Source of the DNA: Butyrivibrio sp. INlla16
GTDB taxonomy: Bacteria; Bacillota; Clostridia; Lachnospirales; Lachnospiraceae
Length of the DNA: 64,000 nucleotides
Assembly: GCF_900104155.1 (NCBI RefSeq)
Contig: NZ_FMYB01000004.1
Location: forward strand, 62,001 to 126,000
Direction: 5' to 3'
Of the stretch, positions 15,670 through 23,881 are shown piece after piece (within the stretch, counting starts at the first letter, position 1; every line of letters starts with the position of its first letter). Both the position numbers and the translations under genes were made by a program. The notes under the pieces are model-generated. The model was not told the origin of the DNA. It worked only from the letters and a program-made list of their open reading frames with translations, and did no database searches.

Positions 15670-16182
15670 TTATGCGACCATTGTCTCCTGCCTTCTATGG
15701 CTAAGTTCAAAGAGTTCAAATGCCAGTTCTTCTGCAGCTTTGAAGTCTTTTATCTTCTGGCCTCTAACCTGCCATAATCTGTATTTATCACAGTATATCC
15801 CCCAGCTATCATATCTTCCCTTCACAAGAGTAATGTATGTTCCCTTATATTTCTTGCTGTATGAGTCCTTTAACGGATTATACTTCCAGGGCTTTTTAAG
15901 AAAATTCTTCTTCCGAAGAAGTTTGTTTTTCAATGCATTCTCCGCTTTTCTTGGGTTCTCATAATCCCCAGACATCCTCTCTGCGCATACACAACCTACT
16001 CTCAGTTCCCTGAAATAATTATCATGCTTCATGATATGAACATATCGGATTCTCTCATTTCCGCACATTTCACACTGCTCATATTCAATTTCATCGCTGG
16101 ATGAAGTTTCATCCCCAACATCTATTACTCCCTCACATTTCCAGCCTTTGTGCGGTACTCCCTTTACATCCCATAAGTTCAT
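15670..16182 (-). CDS. Conserved element protein with Cys-pair zinc site
   Basis: 170 residues from the ATG at 16182, which follows GGGGGAG by 6 nt; the in-frame extension to 16272 overlaps the next gene and has no ribosome site. It starts MNLWDVKGVPHKGWKC. It carries YEQCEMCGNERIRYVHIM followed by LRVGCVCAERM, that is CxxC and CxC pairs that could hold zinc. The C-terminal half is Lys- and Tyr-rich. I recall similar proteins near replication genes of clostridial plasmids and integrative elements, but I cannot name the family. Confidence 0.65.
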   Translation of the reverse strand: MNLWDVKGVPHKGWKCEGVIDVGDETSSSDEIEYEQCEMCGNERIRYVHIMKHDNYFRELRVGCVCAERMSGDYENPRKAENALKNKLLRKKNFLKKPWKYNPLKDSYSKKYKGTYITLVKGRYDSWGIYCDKYRLWQVRGQKIKDFKAAEELAFELFELSHRRQETMVA

Positions 16183-16201
16183 CACCATCTCCCCCTCTCT
16201 A

Positions 16202-16495
16202 TCATGATGCAAGTATGTTGCTGAGCTTGTCTGTAATATCCTCAATCGCAACCCCCACTGCAACCGCGCCAAAAGTCACAAGGAATGCCGCAAAAGAGAA
16301 TGCAACTCCCATAAACACTGCATCCCACATTTTCATACTAATGTACATCACGATTATTCCCAGCATCAGCAAGTAAAACAGACCAAGAATCAAACAGCCG
16401 ATTTTGGACAGAACACCTACCCAACTCTTGATAAAGCACATGATCAAAAATACCGGAAACAATGCAATTTTCACTAAAAGCTTTAAGATAAACAT
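16202..16495 (-). CDS. Small membrane protein of the replication region
   Basis: 97 residues from the ATG at 16495 (GGAGGG 6 nt upstream). It is nearly all hydrophobic, with three predicted membrane segments (about 2-20, 30-52 and 62-84) and a short charged C-terminus (EDITDKLSN). Its ribosome site lies within the end of repA, so it is co-transcribed and probably coupled. Function unknown. Confidence 0.6.
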   Translation of the reverse strand: MFILKLLVKIALFPVFLIMCFIKSWVGVLSKIGCLILGLFYLLMLGIIVMYISMKMWDAVFMGVAFSFAAFLVTFGAVAVGVAIEDITDKLSNILAS

Positions 16496-16497
16496 AA

Positions 16498-17532
16498 TCA
16501 ACCCTCCATCAATTCTTGATTTTCAGTTACACCGAAGCCATATTTCATGCCATGATTGACCTCCGCTGTTATCTGAGCAACGTGTGTTGTGGACACGTTA
16601 TACAGCATTGTCAGCATATATGCCCTTGGATTCTTTGGCACTTCGGTAAGGCTTTTCCAGCTTGCCACAACGTCCTCGAGAAGCATATTATCAAGCTTCA
16701 TAAGCCTCCCCTTTACCGAGTTGGTTTCCCTTTCTTCACTTCCAACCCATATCTTTGGGCGGTTTGAAGTGAGAACGTCAACCAAAAGGTCCTCTATGCC
16801 CCTTATTATCCCTTCATCGTCAGGGAATCTCTCACACAGTACATCAGTCCCAATATCCTCTCTGACATAAGCTCTTGTTGCCTTTTCTTCATCCTCTGAT
16901 TCCATCCCATCCATCTGCGAAGCCATACTGTTACTGGGATAGATACGGATAAGATTATTATTATAATTATTTTTATTAATATTATTTTTATTACGTCCCA
17001 ATTCCTGGTACTCTGGAGAACCAAGACCAGTGACTTCCAAGTCCCGATTCTGACCTCGGCGGTTCAATTCCTGGTATTCAGAAACATCCTCTTTTTTGCT
17101 TGAATCACAAATTGTGAACTTCTGGGCTTTTTCCAATTTTTGGTTTTCAGACTCATTTGCATCCACGTTATGTTCTGCTTCAACTATTCTCATGACATAA
17201 ATACGTGATGGCTTTCCCTGTCCCATCTTCACACGCTCTATCAAACCAATCCCTTTTTCAGAATCCAGTTCGTCAAAAAGCTTATATACTGTATTCTTAC
17301 TTAAGCCCGTTGCCTCATGAACATCTTCCCAATCGTAGAAAACATAGGTTTTTCCTTCCTTATCAACCATATTGTTGATCGCAGAAAGCTTCATTCTGTC
17401 CAATAGCAGCGCATACAAATATCTTGCATTGACCGATACCTTGTTAAGCACAGGATCACTGTGAAAACATTTGGGAAGTGCCATGTAGCTATTTGATATC
17501 GGTTCCCTCCCGTTAAAATACTCGAATTTCAT
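16498..17532 (-). CDS. repA: RepA-type replication initiator (RepA_N, DUF6017-like)
   Basis: 344 residues. The N-terminal about 115 residues are a RepA_N winged-helix domain (SYMALPKCFHSDPVLNKVS at the start; VHEATGLSKNTVYKLFDEL as recognition region), which binds origin iterons in theta-replicating plasmids. A low-complexity linker follows, with repeated YQEL segments and an Asn-rich stretch (about 175-200). The C-terminal about 110 residues (about 235-344) resemble the DUF6017 region of clostridial replication initiators. It shares a gene block with parA and parB, so the element replicates, or once replicated, autonomously. Confidence 0.85.
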   Translation of the reverse strand: MKFEYFNGREPISNSYMALPKCFHSDPVLNKVSVNARYLYALLLDRMKLSAINNMVDKEGKTYVFYDWEDVHEATGLSKNTVYKLFDELDSEKGIGLIERVKMGQGKPSRIYVMRIVEAEHNVDANESENQKLEKAQKFTICDSSKKEDVSEYQELNRRGQNRDLEVTGLGSPEYQELGRNKNNINKNNYNNNLIRIYPSNSMASQMDGMESEDEEKATRAYVREDIGTDVLCERFPDDEGIIRGIEDLLVDVLTSNRPKIWVGSEERETNSVKGRLMKLDNMLLEDVVASWKSLTEVPKNPRAYMLTMLYNVSTTHVAQITAEVNHGMKYGFGVTENQELMEG

Positions 17533-17553
17533 TTTATTCTTTCTCCCCCTTCC

Positions 17554-17949
17554 CTATTCCAGAGATGCAATTTTTGCACCTCTGGAACAACTTTCATCAT
17601 CCTTGTAAATAAAGTTCTTCACGTAGTACAGATTTGGTTTTCCCTGACCTCTTATACAGATATCAATAATTCCGATATCTTCCAATTGCTTCAGTGCTGT
17701 GCTGATTGTTCTTGTTGAAAGTCCTATATCTTTATGCATCTGTTCAAGCGGATATACCACGTAAAGCCTACCTTCTTCATCCCGCCAGCCATTTCTATTT
17801 GCCAGCCTTATCCTTTGTAGCAGGATTCCATATACAACCTTTGCTTCTATAGACAGTGGTTCAAACGCATCGTCAATAAACATAAGCAGTGGAATTTCTA
17901 CCATTGCATACTGGAATGCCTGTCGTCCGTAATGATAATCAAGTTTCAT
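17554..17949 (-). CDS. Short RepA_N domain protein
   Basis: 131 residues from the ATG at 17949, with AGGAGG 9 nt before it inside the end of parB; the longer frame to 18009 lies wholly within parB. It consists almost only of a RepA_N-like winged helix (FEPLSIEAKVVYGILLQRI, MHKDIGLSTRTISTALKQL) and lacks the linker and C-terminal domain of RepA just downstream. It may be a copy-number regulator competing for RepA sites, or a paralogue reduced to its DNA-binding part. It overlaps parB by 11 bp. Confidence 0.75.
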   Translation of the reverse strand: MKLDYHYGRQAFQYAMVEIPLLMFIDDAFEPLSIEAKVVYGILLQRIRLANRNGWRDEEGRLYVVYPLEQMHKDIGLSTRTISTALKQLEDIGIIDICIRGQGKPNLYYVKNFIYKDDESCSRGAKIASLE

Positions 17950-18859
17950 CTGCCATTTCCTCCTGTTCTTCCTTCCACTTTGCAAGAAGCTCAAGGATAA
18001 CCTTTTCACGCTCCCTTGAAGGCATATGGGAAGGGAAATACTTATTTAATTTTCTTTCTGACAATGAGACCTTTCCGTTTGTTTTAGGCTCAGGCAACGC
18101 ACTGTTCAAAACCTGTATAACTGGGTACTGTTGCATATTTTCAAGATTCTTCTGCGCCTTAAGTGCTTCTATCTGTTCTGGTCTGAGAATGCCATTTTCT
18201 TTTCGGTATTCATAAATCCATTGCTGGACTTCCTTATCAAAGAAAGAAATATCATAGCCCATTCCTATTGAAATAACTTTTTCATCAACCATCTGCATAA
18301 GTTCAGGAATCAGATCTGTGAGCTTTACATATTTTCTGACCTGCCTATCTCTAAGACCAAATTCTTCACCAACAGCATCACCAGTCAACTTTCGGCACTC
18401 AGTACCAGAAGTATCTTCGAGGTCAGTTCTTCTTCCCTGTCGCTTAACAACATCCATCTTCATTTTCAGTGAGTATGCTCTCTCACTAGGCAAAATCTCT
18501 TCTCTTTGTACATTGGAATCAACCATAACTATTACCGATTCATCATCTGTCATTTCCTTTACAATTGCCGGCACAACCTCAAGCCCCGCTAATTTAGCGG
18601 CATGCATCCTTCTGTGACCTGAAACCATTTCATAACCGCCCTGGTTGTCTGGTCTTACAAGAACCGGAGACAAAATACCATTAGTCTTGATGCTCTCTAC
18701 AAGTTCCGCCATCTTATCATCATCAACCACCTTAAAAGGGTGATCTTTAAATGGATGTATCTTATCAATCCTTATTTCTTCTGTACCATCTTTAATTGAA
18801 GGAGCTCCAAGAAGCTCATCTACTGATTCAAAATGTATCTTTTCTCTTTTAGCAGCCAT
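17939..18859 (-). CDS. parB: ParB-family partition protein
   Basis: 306 residues. The N-terminal CTP-binding ParB/Spo0J domain includes the GHRRMHAAKLAG motif (about 80-91) and ERAYSLKMKM. A central helix-turn-helix follows (DAVGEEFGLRDRQVRKYVKL). ParB binds parS near the origin and works with ParA in segregation. It follows parA by 15 bp, with AAGGGGG before the ATG. The extended C-terminal part is usual for plasmid-type ParB. No parS site was identified. Confidence 0.9.
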   Translation of the reverse strand: MAAKREKIHFESVDELLGAPSIKDGTEEIRIDKIHPFKDHPFKVVDDDKMAELVESIKTNGILSPVLVRPDNQGGYEMVSGHRRMHAAKLAGLEVVPAIVKEMTDDESVIVMVDSNVQREEILPSERAYSLKMKMDVVKRQGRRTDLEDTSGTECRKLTGDAVGEEFGLRDRQVRKYVKLTDLIPELMQMVDEKVISIGMGYDISFFDKEVQQWIYEYRKENGILRPEQIEALKAQKNLENMQQYPVIQVLNSALPEPKTNGKVSLSERKLNKYFPSHMPSREREKVILELLAKWKEEQEEMADET

Positions 18860-18874
18860 ATCTGATTACCCCCT

Positions 18875-19657
18875 TCATGAATTATCTGCGACAAAATCTG
18901 TAAGTTCACTGTAGGCACTTGCCACCTTGCCTTTTGGATCATATTCATATATGCTTTTACTCATAGCAGATGTTTCACTTGCTCTGATTGATAGCGGAAT
19001 CTCTGTAGGAAGGACTCGAAGGCTTTTGCCATATACTTCATTAACCTCTGCAATAATTTCCTTAGCATAGTTGGTTCTCTTATCAACCATAGTTAATAGA
19101 ATTCCTTCAATCTCAAGCTTTGAATTAAGTCTGCGCTTTACTGTATAGATGGTCTTAAGCAGTGCCTGAAGACCCTTTACAGGAAGAAATGCTGCGGCAC
19201 AGGGTATGAGGCAAGTGTCAGCGCAAGCAAGTGCATTTACGGTCATAACACCCAGAGATGGCATGCAATCAATGATGATGTATGAATACTGGTCCTTTAT
19301 CTTTTCCACATAATCCCTAAGTACCAGTTCTCTACTCATTACGTTTACAAGTGATACCTCTGCAGCGGATAATCCGATATTTGAAGGAAGAAGATCTACG
19401 TTCTCGCTGTGGTGCATGATAGCGAAACATTCCGGAATATCTTCCTCATTAACAATCTTCTCGATAACATCAACGATAGTGAGTTCAAGGCTGTCCGGAT
19501 CCTTATATCCCATGCAGATAGAAAGACTCCCTTGTGGATCGTTATCAATTAAAAGTACCTTATGCCCCTTGTTAGCAAGTCCTATTCCAAGATTCATTGC
19601 AGTTGTGGTTTTAGCTACCCCACCTTTCTGATTAGCGATTGCGATTACTTTGCACAT
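18875..19657 (-). CDS. parA: ParA-family ATPase
   Basis: 260 residues, the Soj-like length. Deviant Walker A KGGVAKTT (11-18), LLIDNDPQG (Walker A-prime type) and YIIIDCMPSLG (Walker B) are present. There is no N-terminal regulatory HTH, so it is a type Ib-like or chromosomal-type ParA. It works with ParB in partition of the element. It overlaps the upstream 83-residue gene by 13 bp, and GGGAGG lies 9 nt before the ATG. Confidence 0.92.
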   Translation of the reverse strand: MCKVIAIANQKGGVAKTTTAMNLGIGLANKGHKVLLIDNDPQGSLSICMGYKDPDSLELTIVDVIEKIVNEEDIPECFAIMHHSENVDLLPSNIGLSAAEVSLVNVMSRELVLRDYVEKIKDQYSYIIIDCMPSLGVMTVNALACADTCLIPCAAAFLPVKGLQALLKTIYTVKRRLNSKLEIEGILLTMVDKRTNYAKEIIAEVNEVYGKSLRVLPTEIPLSIRASETSAMSKSIYEYDPKGKVASAYSELTDFVADNS

Positions 19658-19896
19658 ACTTTTTTCCTCCCATCTTTTCCATTTTTTCTTAAGTAGTCCT
19701 CAAAGATTGCCCTGTTTATGAGAACCTTTTTATGAAGTTTGTAAAAGGCACCGGACCTGTCTGCCACACGAGTAACTGCCCTGTAGCTCATCTTGTAGTA
19801 ATCAATGGCCATGTTGTAAGTGATAAAACTTCTCTGGGCAAACAGAATATCTTCATCATCAATCTGATCAGAGAACATCCATATTGTTCCGAACAT
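19645..19896 (-). CDS. Small excisionase-like DNA-binding protein (DUF6462-like)
   Basis: 83 residues. The middle and C-terminus (YYKMSYRAVTRVADRSGAFY, then KVLINRAIFEDYLRK) look like the short winged-helix proteins of excisionase type found at the start of replication operons of Lachnospiraceae elements. It is a clear paralogue of the gene just upstream (ADxSGAxYK, VLINRxIFxxYL shared). GAGGG precedes the ATG. A role in control of the partition operon or in excision is possible. The family name is from memory. Confidence 0.65.
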   Translation of the reverse strand: MFGTIWMFSDQIDDEDILFAQRSFITYNMAIDYYKMSYRAVTRVADRSGAFYKLHKKVLINRAIFEDYLRKNGKDGRKKVCAK

Positions 19897-19898
19897 AT

Positions 19899-20306
19899 TC
19901 AGCCCTCTCTTTCTTCCAAAACTTTTTTCTCCCGATTACCATTTGTTTGATACATTCCTGCAGGCTGGTGGAATCTCTCAAGATACTCATCAAAGATGTC
20001 TCTGTTGATCAGAACGGTTCCTTCTCTCCTGTAAATCGCTCCTGCCTGGTCTGCCATCTCAAGGATTTTCTTATGCTCAAGGCTGTAAACAATTTCTGCA
20101 TCCCTATATCTGAGCCACTTTTTCCTCAAGGTACGCATCACTACTTTTTCCTGGACTATAACTTCCCGGTTAAATGGACTGTTTTTCTCATTCTCATTTT
20201 CAAGTTCGCCAACGTAATCACGGTTATCATCAAAATACGGTCTGTCTTCTTTTTTCTTTTCATGTATGATGTCCTCCTTATTTTTATGTGCTGAAGAACC
20301 ATCCAT
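19899..20306 (-). CDS. Small excisionase-like protein, paralogue of the next gene
   Basis: 135 residues in the longest frame. The domain lies at about 60-112 (YRDAEIVYSLEHKKILEMAD, VLINRDIFDEYLERF) and matches the 83-residue neighbour. The N-terminal half is Lys/Glu/Asn-rich and poorly supported: the ATG at 20306 has no ribosome site. The strong AAGGAGG at about 20273-20279 instead fronts an out-of-frame ATG (20263) opening a 35-codon ORF. A shorter form starting at the GTG/ATG around 20136-20141, with AGGA upstream, would be about 80 residues, like its paralogue. The true start is uncertain. Confidence 0.55.
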   Translation of the reverse strand: MDGSSAHKNKEDIIHEKKKEDRPYFDDNRDYVGELENENEKNSPFNREVIVQEKVVMRTLRKKWLRYRDAEIVYSLEHKKILEMADQAGAIYRREGTVLINRDIFDEYLERFHQPAGMYQTNGNREKKVLEEREG

Positions 20307-20316
20307 GAATTAGCCA

Positions 20317-20365
20317 ACAAAAAAGAGCTACTTCTTAGAATTTTGTTTTCTAAAAAGTAACTCTT
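20317..20365 (-). terminator. Strong hairpin in the leader of the replication operon
   Basis: Arms 20323-20340 and 20348-20365 pair over 18 positions (16 Watson-Crick, two mismatched or wobble) around a 7-nt loop. On the minus strand the hairpin is followed by six Ts, so it is a strong intrinsic terminator. It ends only 11 bp before the first replication-operon ORF, leaving no room for a promoter after it. It is therefore either an attenuator of that operon or the lysS terminator followed by a promoter inside the gene. Confidence 0.7.
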
Positions 20366-20515
20366 ATAACCTTTTGTAAAGTTATCGAAAAAAAGTTTTC
20401 TGTTTTTAACGGTGCGCCTCTGAGCGCATCTACAAACCTCTAAATTCATCTCCCGTTTGTCAGGAGTTTGTCAAAACATATCTTTGCGTCTCTAAAACCC
20501 GCATAAATACTGGTT
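20366..20515. other. Boundary between the accessory element and lysS
   Basis: This gap separates element genes from core genes. It holds a weak AAAACC/GGTTTT hairpin just after lysS, a TTGACA hexamer (minus strand, about 20469-20474) without a convincing -10, and GCGC-6 nt-GCGC. No tRNA gene, integrase or obvious attachment repeat is visible. The element junction is probably here, but it cannot be fixed from one end only. Confidence 0.4.
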
Positions 20516-22084
20516 TTACTGCTTCATGGACTTAAGTGTCGGGAAGAGCAAAACTTCTCTTATGTTAGCACTGTTCGTGAGAAGCATACACAATCTGTCG
20601 ATACCATAACCGATACCACCGGTGGGCGGCATACCGATCTCAAGTGCGTTAAGGAAGTCCTCATCTGTGTGCTCTGCTTCTTCGTCGCCTGCTGCCGCAT
20701 TGGCATCCTGAGCTGCGAAGCGCTCTCTCTGGTCGATAGGATCGTTAAGCTCTGAGTATGCGTTGCACATCTCCCATGTGTTGATGAAGAGCTCGAAACG
20801 CTCAACCTTCTCAGGATCACTAGGCTTCTTCTTTGTAAGAGGTGAAATTGCGATAGGATGATCCATGATAAATGTAGGCTGGATCAGCTTCTCCTCGCAG
20901 AACTCCTCGAAGAAGAGGTTGATGATGTCGCCCTTGGTGTGGCGATCCTCAAACTCAACGTGGTGCTCCTTAGCGATAGCCTTAGCTTCCTCATCTGTCT
21001 TAACAGCATCGAAGTCAACGCCTGCATACTTCTTGATGGCGTCGTTCATTGTAAGACGCTCGAAAGGCTTGCCAAGATCGATGATGTTGTCACCGTAAGG
21101 AATCTGAGTTGTGCCGCAAACCTTCTCAGCGAGGTAGCGGAACATGCTCTCTGTGAGCTCCATCATTCCTTCATAATCTGTATATGCCTGGTACAGCTCC
21201 ATAAGTGTGAACTCAGGATTGTGTCTTGTATCTGTACCTTCGTTTCTGAAAACTCGTCCAATCTCGAATACTCTCTCAAGACCACCAACGATAAGTCTCT
21301 TTAAGTAGAGCTCAAGTGAGATACGAAGCTTTCTCTCCTCATCAAGTGCATTGTAATGTGTGAGGAAAGGTCTTGCTGCAGCACCTCCTGCGTTCTCAAC
21401 AAGCATGGGTGTCTCAACTTCCATGAAGTCTCTTGCTGCAAGGAAGTTACGGATCTCCTGGATGATCTGAGATCTCTTGATGAAAGTATCCCTAACCTCT
21501 TCGTTCATGATGAGGTCAACATAACGCTGTCTGTAACGAATCTCTGTATCCGTAAGTCCGTGGAACTTCTCCGGAAGAGGCTGAAGTGACTTGGATAAAA
21601 GTGTCAGTTCCTTTACATGAACAGAAATCTCACCTGTCTTTGTTCTGAACGCAAATCCCTTAACGCCGATGATATCACCGATATCCATCTTCTTGAATGC
21701 AGCGTAGCTCTCTTCTCCAAGATCATTTCTTGAAACATAAAGCTGCATGCGTCCTGACTTATCCTGAAGGTTAGCAAAAGATGCCTTACCCATTACACGC
21801 TTGCTCATCATACGACCTGCAAGAGATACAACCTTCTCTGCAGGAATCTCTGAAAGCTCAGGAGTGATCTGCTTGCCCTCTGCGTCTGTCTCGGGAACAA
21901 CCTCTAATGTCTCAAAGTTATCTCTGATCTCCTGTGCGTGATGTGTCTGATCATACTTTACAATCTGAAAAGGATCCTTGCCCTCTGCCTGAAGGTTTGC
22001 AAGCTTCTCACGTCGAACCTTCTTGAGCTGGTTAATGTCTTCTGTCTTCTGCTGATTCTTTTGCTGATTCTGATTCTCTGCCAC
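20516..22084 (-). CDS. lysS: Lysyl-tRNA synthetase, class II
   Basis: 522 residues, charges tRNA-Lys with lysine. N-terminal OB-fold anticodon-binding domain (about 60-180, VVSLAGRMMSKRVMGKASF), then the class II catalytic core: motif 2 FRNEGTDTRHNPEFT and motif 3 GIGYGIDRLCMLL near the C-terminus. The start is GTG at 22084, with GAGGAG 7 nt upstream. The N-terminus carries about 15 Gln/Asn/Lys-rich residues before the fold. It is last in a conserved coaX-dusB-greA-lysS gene string. Cytoplasmic, essential. Confidence 0.97.
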   Translation of the reverse strand: MAENQNQQKNQQKTEDINQLKKVRREKLANLQAEGKDPFQIVKYDQTHHAQEIRDNFETLEVVPETDAEGKQITPELSEIPAEKVVSLAGRMMSKRVMGKASFANLQDKSGRMQLYVSRNDLGEESYAAFKKMDIGDIIGVKGFAFRTKTGEISVHVKELTLLSKSLQPLPEKFHGLTDTEIRYRQRYVDLIMNEEVRDTFIKRSQIIQEIRNFLAARDFMEVETPMLVENAGGAAARPFLTHYNALDEERKLRISLELYLKRLIVGGLERVFEIGRVFRNEGTDTRHNPEFTLMELYQAYTDYEGMMELTESMFRYLAEKVCGTTQIPYGDNIIDLGKPFERLTMNDAIKKYAGVDFDAVKTDEEAKAIAKEHHVEFEDRHTKGDIINLFFEEFCEEKLIQPTFIMDHPIAISPLTKKKPSDPEKVERFELFINTWEMCNAYSELNDPIDQRERFAAQDANAAAGDEEAEHTDEDFLNALEIGMPPTGGIGYGIDRLCMLLTNSANIREVLLFPTLKSMKQ

Positions 22085-22102
22085 TTTTTCTCCTCTTTCC
22101 TA

Positions 22103-22135
22103 TAAAAAAGTAATGGGGGTAAAAAAATCACCCCC
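22103..22135 (-). terminator. Hairpin between greA and lysS
   Basis: GGGGGT-9 nt-ACCCCC stem with downstream TTTTTT on the minus strand, 23 bp after the greA stop. It probably gives partial termination between the two genes. Confidence 0.6.
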
Positions 22136-22157
22136 GCTCTTAAGTATCTGTTATTTC

Positions 22158-22637
22158 TTATTTACGAACGATCTCAAGAACCTTGTACTTGAAGTCACCC
22201 ATCTGTGTCTCAACGGTAACTTCCTCGCCAACCTTAGCTCCGATAAGAGCCTTACCTACAGGTGATTCGTTACTGATCTTGCCCTTAAGGCTGTTAGCCT
22301 CTGATGAACCAACGATGCTGTACTGCACCTCTTCACCTGCCTCGATGTCAAGAAGCTTTACCTTGGCACCAACGCTGACCTTACCGAGATCAACATCCTC
22401 ATCAACTACAACTTCTGCATTCTTGAGGATCTTCTCAAGCTCCTCGATACGAGCCTCGATGTCACGCTGCTCATCCTTGGCTGCATCGTACTCAGCGTTC
22501 TCTGAAAGATCTCCCTGCTCACGAGCTTCCTTGATTCTCTCAGCAACCTCTGCTCTCTTTACAACCTTGAGATCATGGAGCTCATCCTCGTAAGCCTTGA
22601 GTCCTTCATAGGTTAATAAGTTCTTCTTTTCTTCCAT
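22158..22637 (-). CDS. greA: Transcription elongation factor GreA
   Basis: 159 residues, rescues backtracked RNA polymerase by stimulating transcript cleavage. I chose the ATG at 22637 (AAAGGA upstream), giving the standard MEEKKNLLTYEGL start; the longer frame to 22760 is not supported. The N-terminal coiled coil with DLSENAEYDAAKDEQ at the tip holds the acidic catalytic residues. The C-terminal domain includes SPVGKALIGAKVGEEV. Length is normal for the family. Confidence 0.97.
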   Translation of the reverse strand: MEEKKNLLTYEGLKAYEDELHDLKVVKRAEVAERIKEAREQGDLSENAEYDAAKDEQRDIEARIEELEKILKNAEVVVDEDVDLGKVSVGAKVKLLDIEAGEEVQYSIVGSSEANSLKGKISNESPVGKALIGAKVGEEVTVETQMGDFKYKVLEIVRK

Positions 22638-22797
22638 TTTATATATCCTTTCTATAAAAATAGAATTTTGCACGCATGTCCTGCACTGCAAATAAATTGT
22701 GTCAATGTTATATGTGTTTACAATCCATAGAATTATATATGAATAATGGTATAAAGTCAAAATTTTATTATTTTCTTATTGCTCTATGTATTATAAC

Positions 22798-23826
22798 TCA
22801 ATCCTTTATTCCGAAAACCACGGCGCAAGCGGCTTTGAGAGAATCCATGTCCTCCATGGTATTTATGAGTGCCCTGAATTTTGCAGAACCCGGAAGTCCG
22901 GTGGTATACCAGGATACATGCTTTCTCATCTCTCTTATTCCGATGTACTCACCTTTGTACTTGAGCTGAAGATCCGCATGCCTTATTACCATCTCATACA
23001 TCTGCTGCATTGTTGGGCGTTCCGATATCTCTCCTTTTTCCAGATAAGCTATCACCTCTCTGAAAATCCAGGGATTCCCCTCGGCAGCTCTTGCTATCAT
23101 AACGCCGTCGCAGCCGGTTTCCTGCATAAGGGCCTTCGCACTGGCGCCGTCTTTGACATCTCCGTTTCCTATTACAGGAATTCTGACTGCCTCCTTGACC
23201 TTTCTGATTATGGACCAGTCGGCTTCCCCGCTGTAATACTGCTCCCTGGTTCTGCCGTGAACTGCTATCGCCGCGGCGCCACCCTGTTCTGCTGCCTGTG
23301 CGCACTCCACAGCATTTACACTTGATTCATTGAAGCCCTTCCTTATTTTCACAGTGACCGGTCTGTCTGTCTCAGCTACCATCGCTCTCACGATTTTTTC
23401 TATAAGCTCAGGATTTTTCATAAGGGCTGAACCCTCTCCGTTTCCCACGACCTTGGGCACCGGACAACCCATGTTCACATCCAGGATGTCATAGGGCTTA
23501 TCTGCTATCATCCTGGTAGCCTCAGCCATAACCTCCGGTTCACTTCCGAAAAGCTGCAGCGATACAGGCCTCTCCTCCGGATGAATCTCCATCATGTTAT
23601 TGGTGTTGCGGTTGCGGTAGGTAATCGCCTTGGCGCTCACCATCTCCATACACACAAGTCCCGCTCCGTTTTCATGGCAGAGCAGACGAAATGGCAGGTC
23701 GGATACACCTGCCATAGGTCCGAGTATTATATTATTTTTCAGCTCCACATCTCCTATTCTCAAGGGATGCAGATAATCGTTATATCTTATTCCTTCACTA
23801 TTAAAACCACTCGAAGGCCTGTACAT
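22798..23826 (-). CDS. dusB: tRNA-dihydrouridine synthase
   Basis: 342 residues, FMN-dependent reduction of uridines in tRNA. Visible: LGPMAGVSDLPFR (FMN binding), NMGCPVPKVV with the catalytic Cys, VKIRKGF, AVHGRTREQYYSG and IGNGDVKDG barrel motifs. Its place beside greA-lysS is typical of DusB in Firmicutes. GGAAGG lies about 9 nt before the ATG. The gap to greA (160 bp) may hold the greA-lysS promoter, though none is obvious. Confidence 0.95.
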   Translation of the reverse strand: MYRPSSGFNSEGIRYNDYLHPLRIGDVELKNNIILGPMAGVSDLPFRLLCHENGAGLVCMEMVSAKAITYRNRNTNNMMEIHPEERPVSLQLFGSEPEVMAEATRMIADKPYDILDVNMGCPVPKVVGNGEGSALMKNPELIEKIVRAMVAETDRPVTVKIRKGFNESSVNAVECAQAAEQGGAAAIAVHGRTREQYYSGEADWSIIRKVKEAVRIPVIGNGDVKDGASAKALMQETGCDGVMIARAAEGNPWIFREVIAYLEKGEISERPTMQQMYEMVIRHADLQLKYKGEYIGIREMRKHVSWYTTGLPGSAKFRALINTMEDMDSLKAACAVVFGIKD

Positions 23827-23881
23827 TTCTTATTTCCTTCCAATCACTGCGGAATTTCTACTATTAACAATTGACCACAGT

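Noticed and set aside
16900..16990. Asn-coding repeats in repA as origin iterons
   Set aside because: The ATTATT-type repetition reflects Asn codons in the linker; no regular iteron spacing was found.
20264..20449. Upstream extension of the 35-codon ORF to an ATG at 20449
   Set aside because: The upstream part runs through the terminator hairpin and has a poorly spaced GGGAG; only the portion after 20263 has a proper ribosome site.
22638..22760. 41-residue N-terminal extension of GreA
   Set aside because: GreA normally starts at the ATG at 22637, which has AAAGGA; the extension has no ribosome site.
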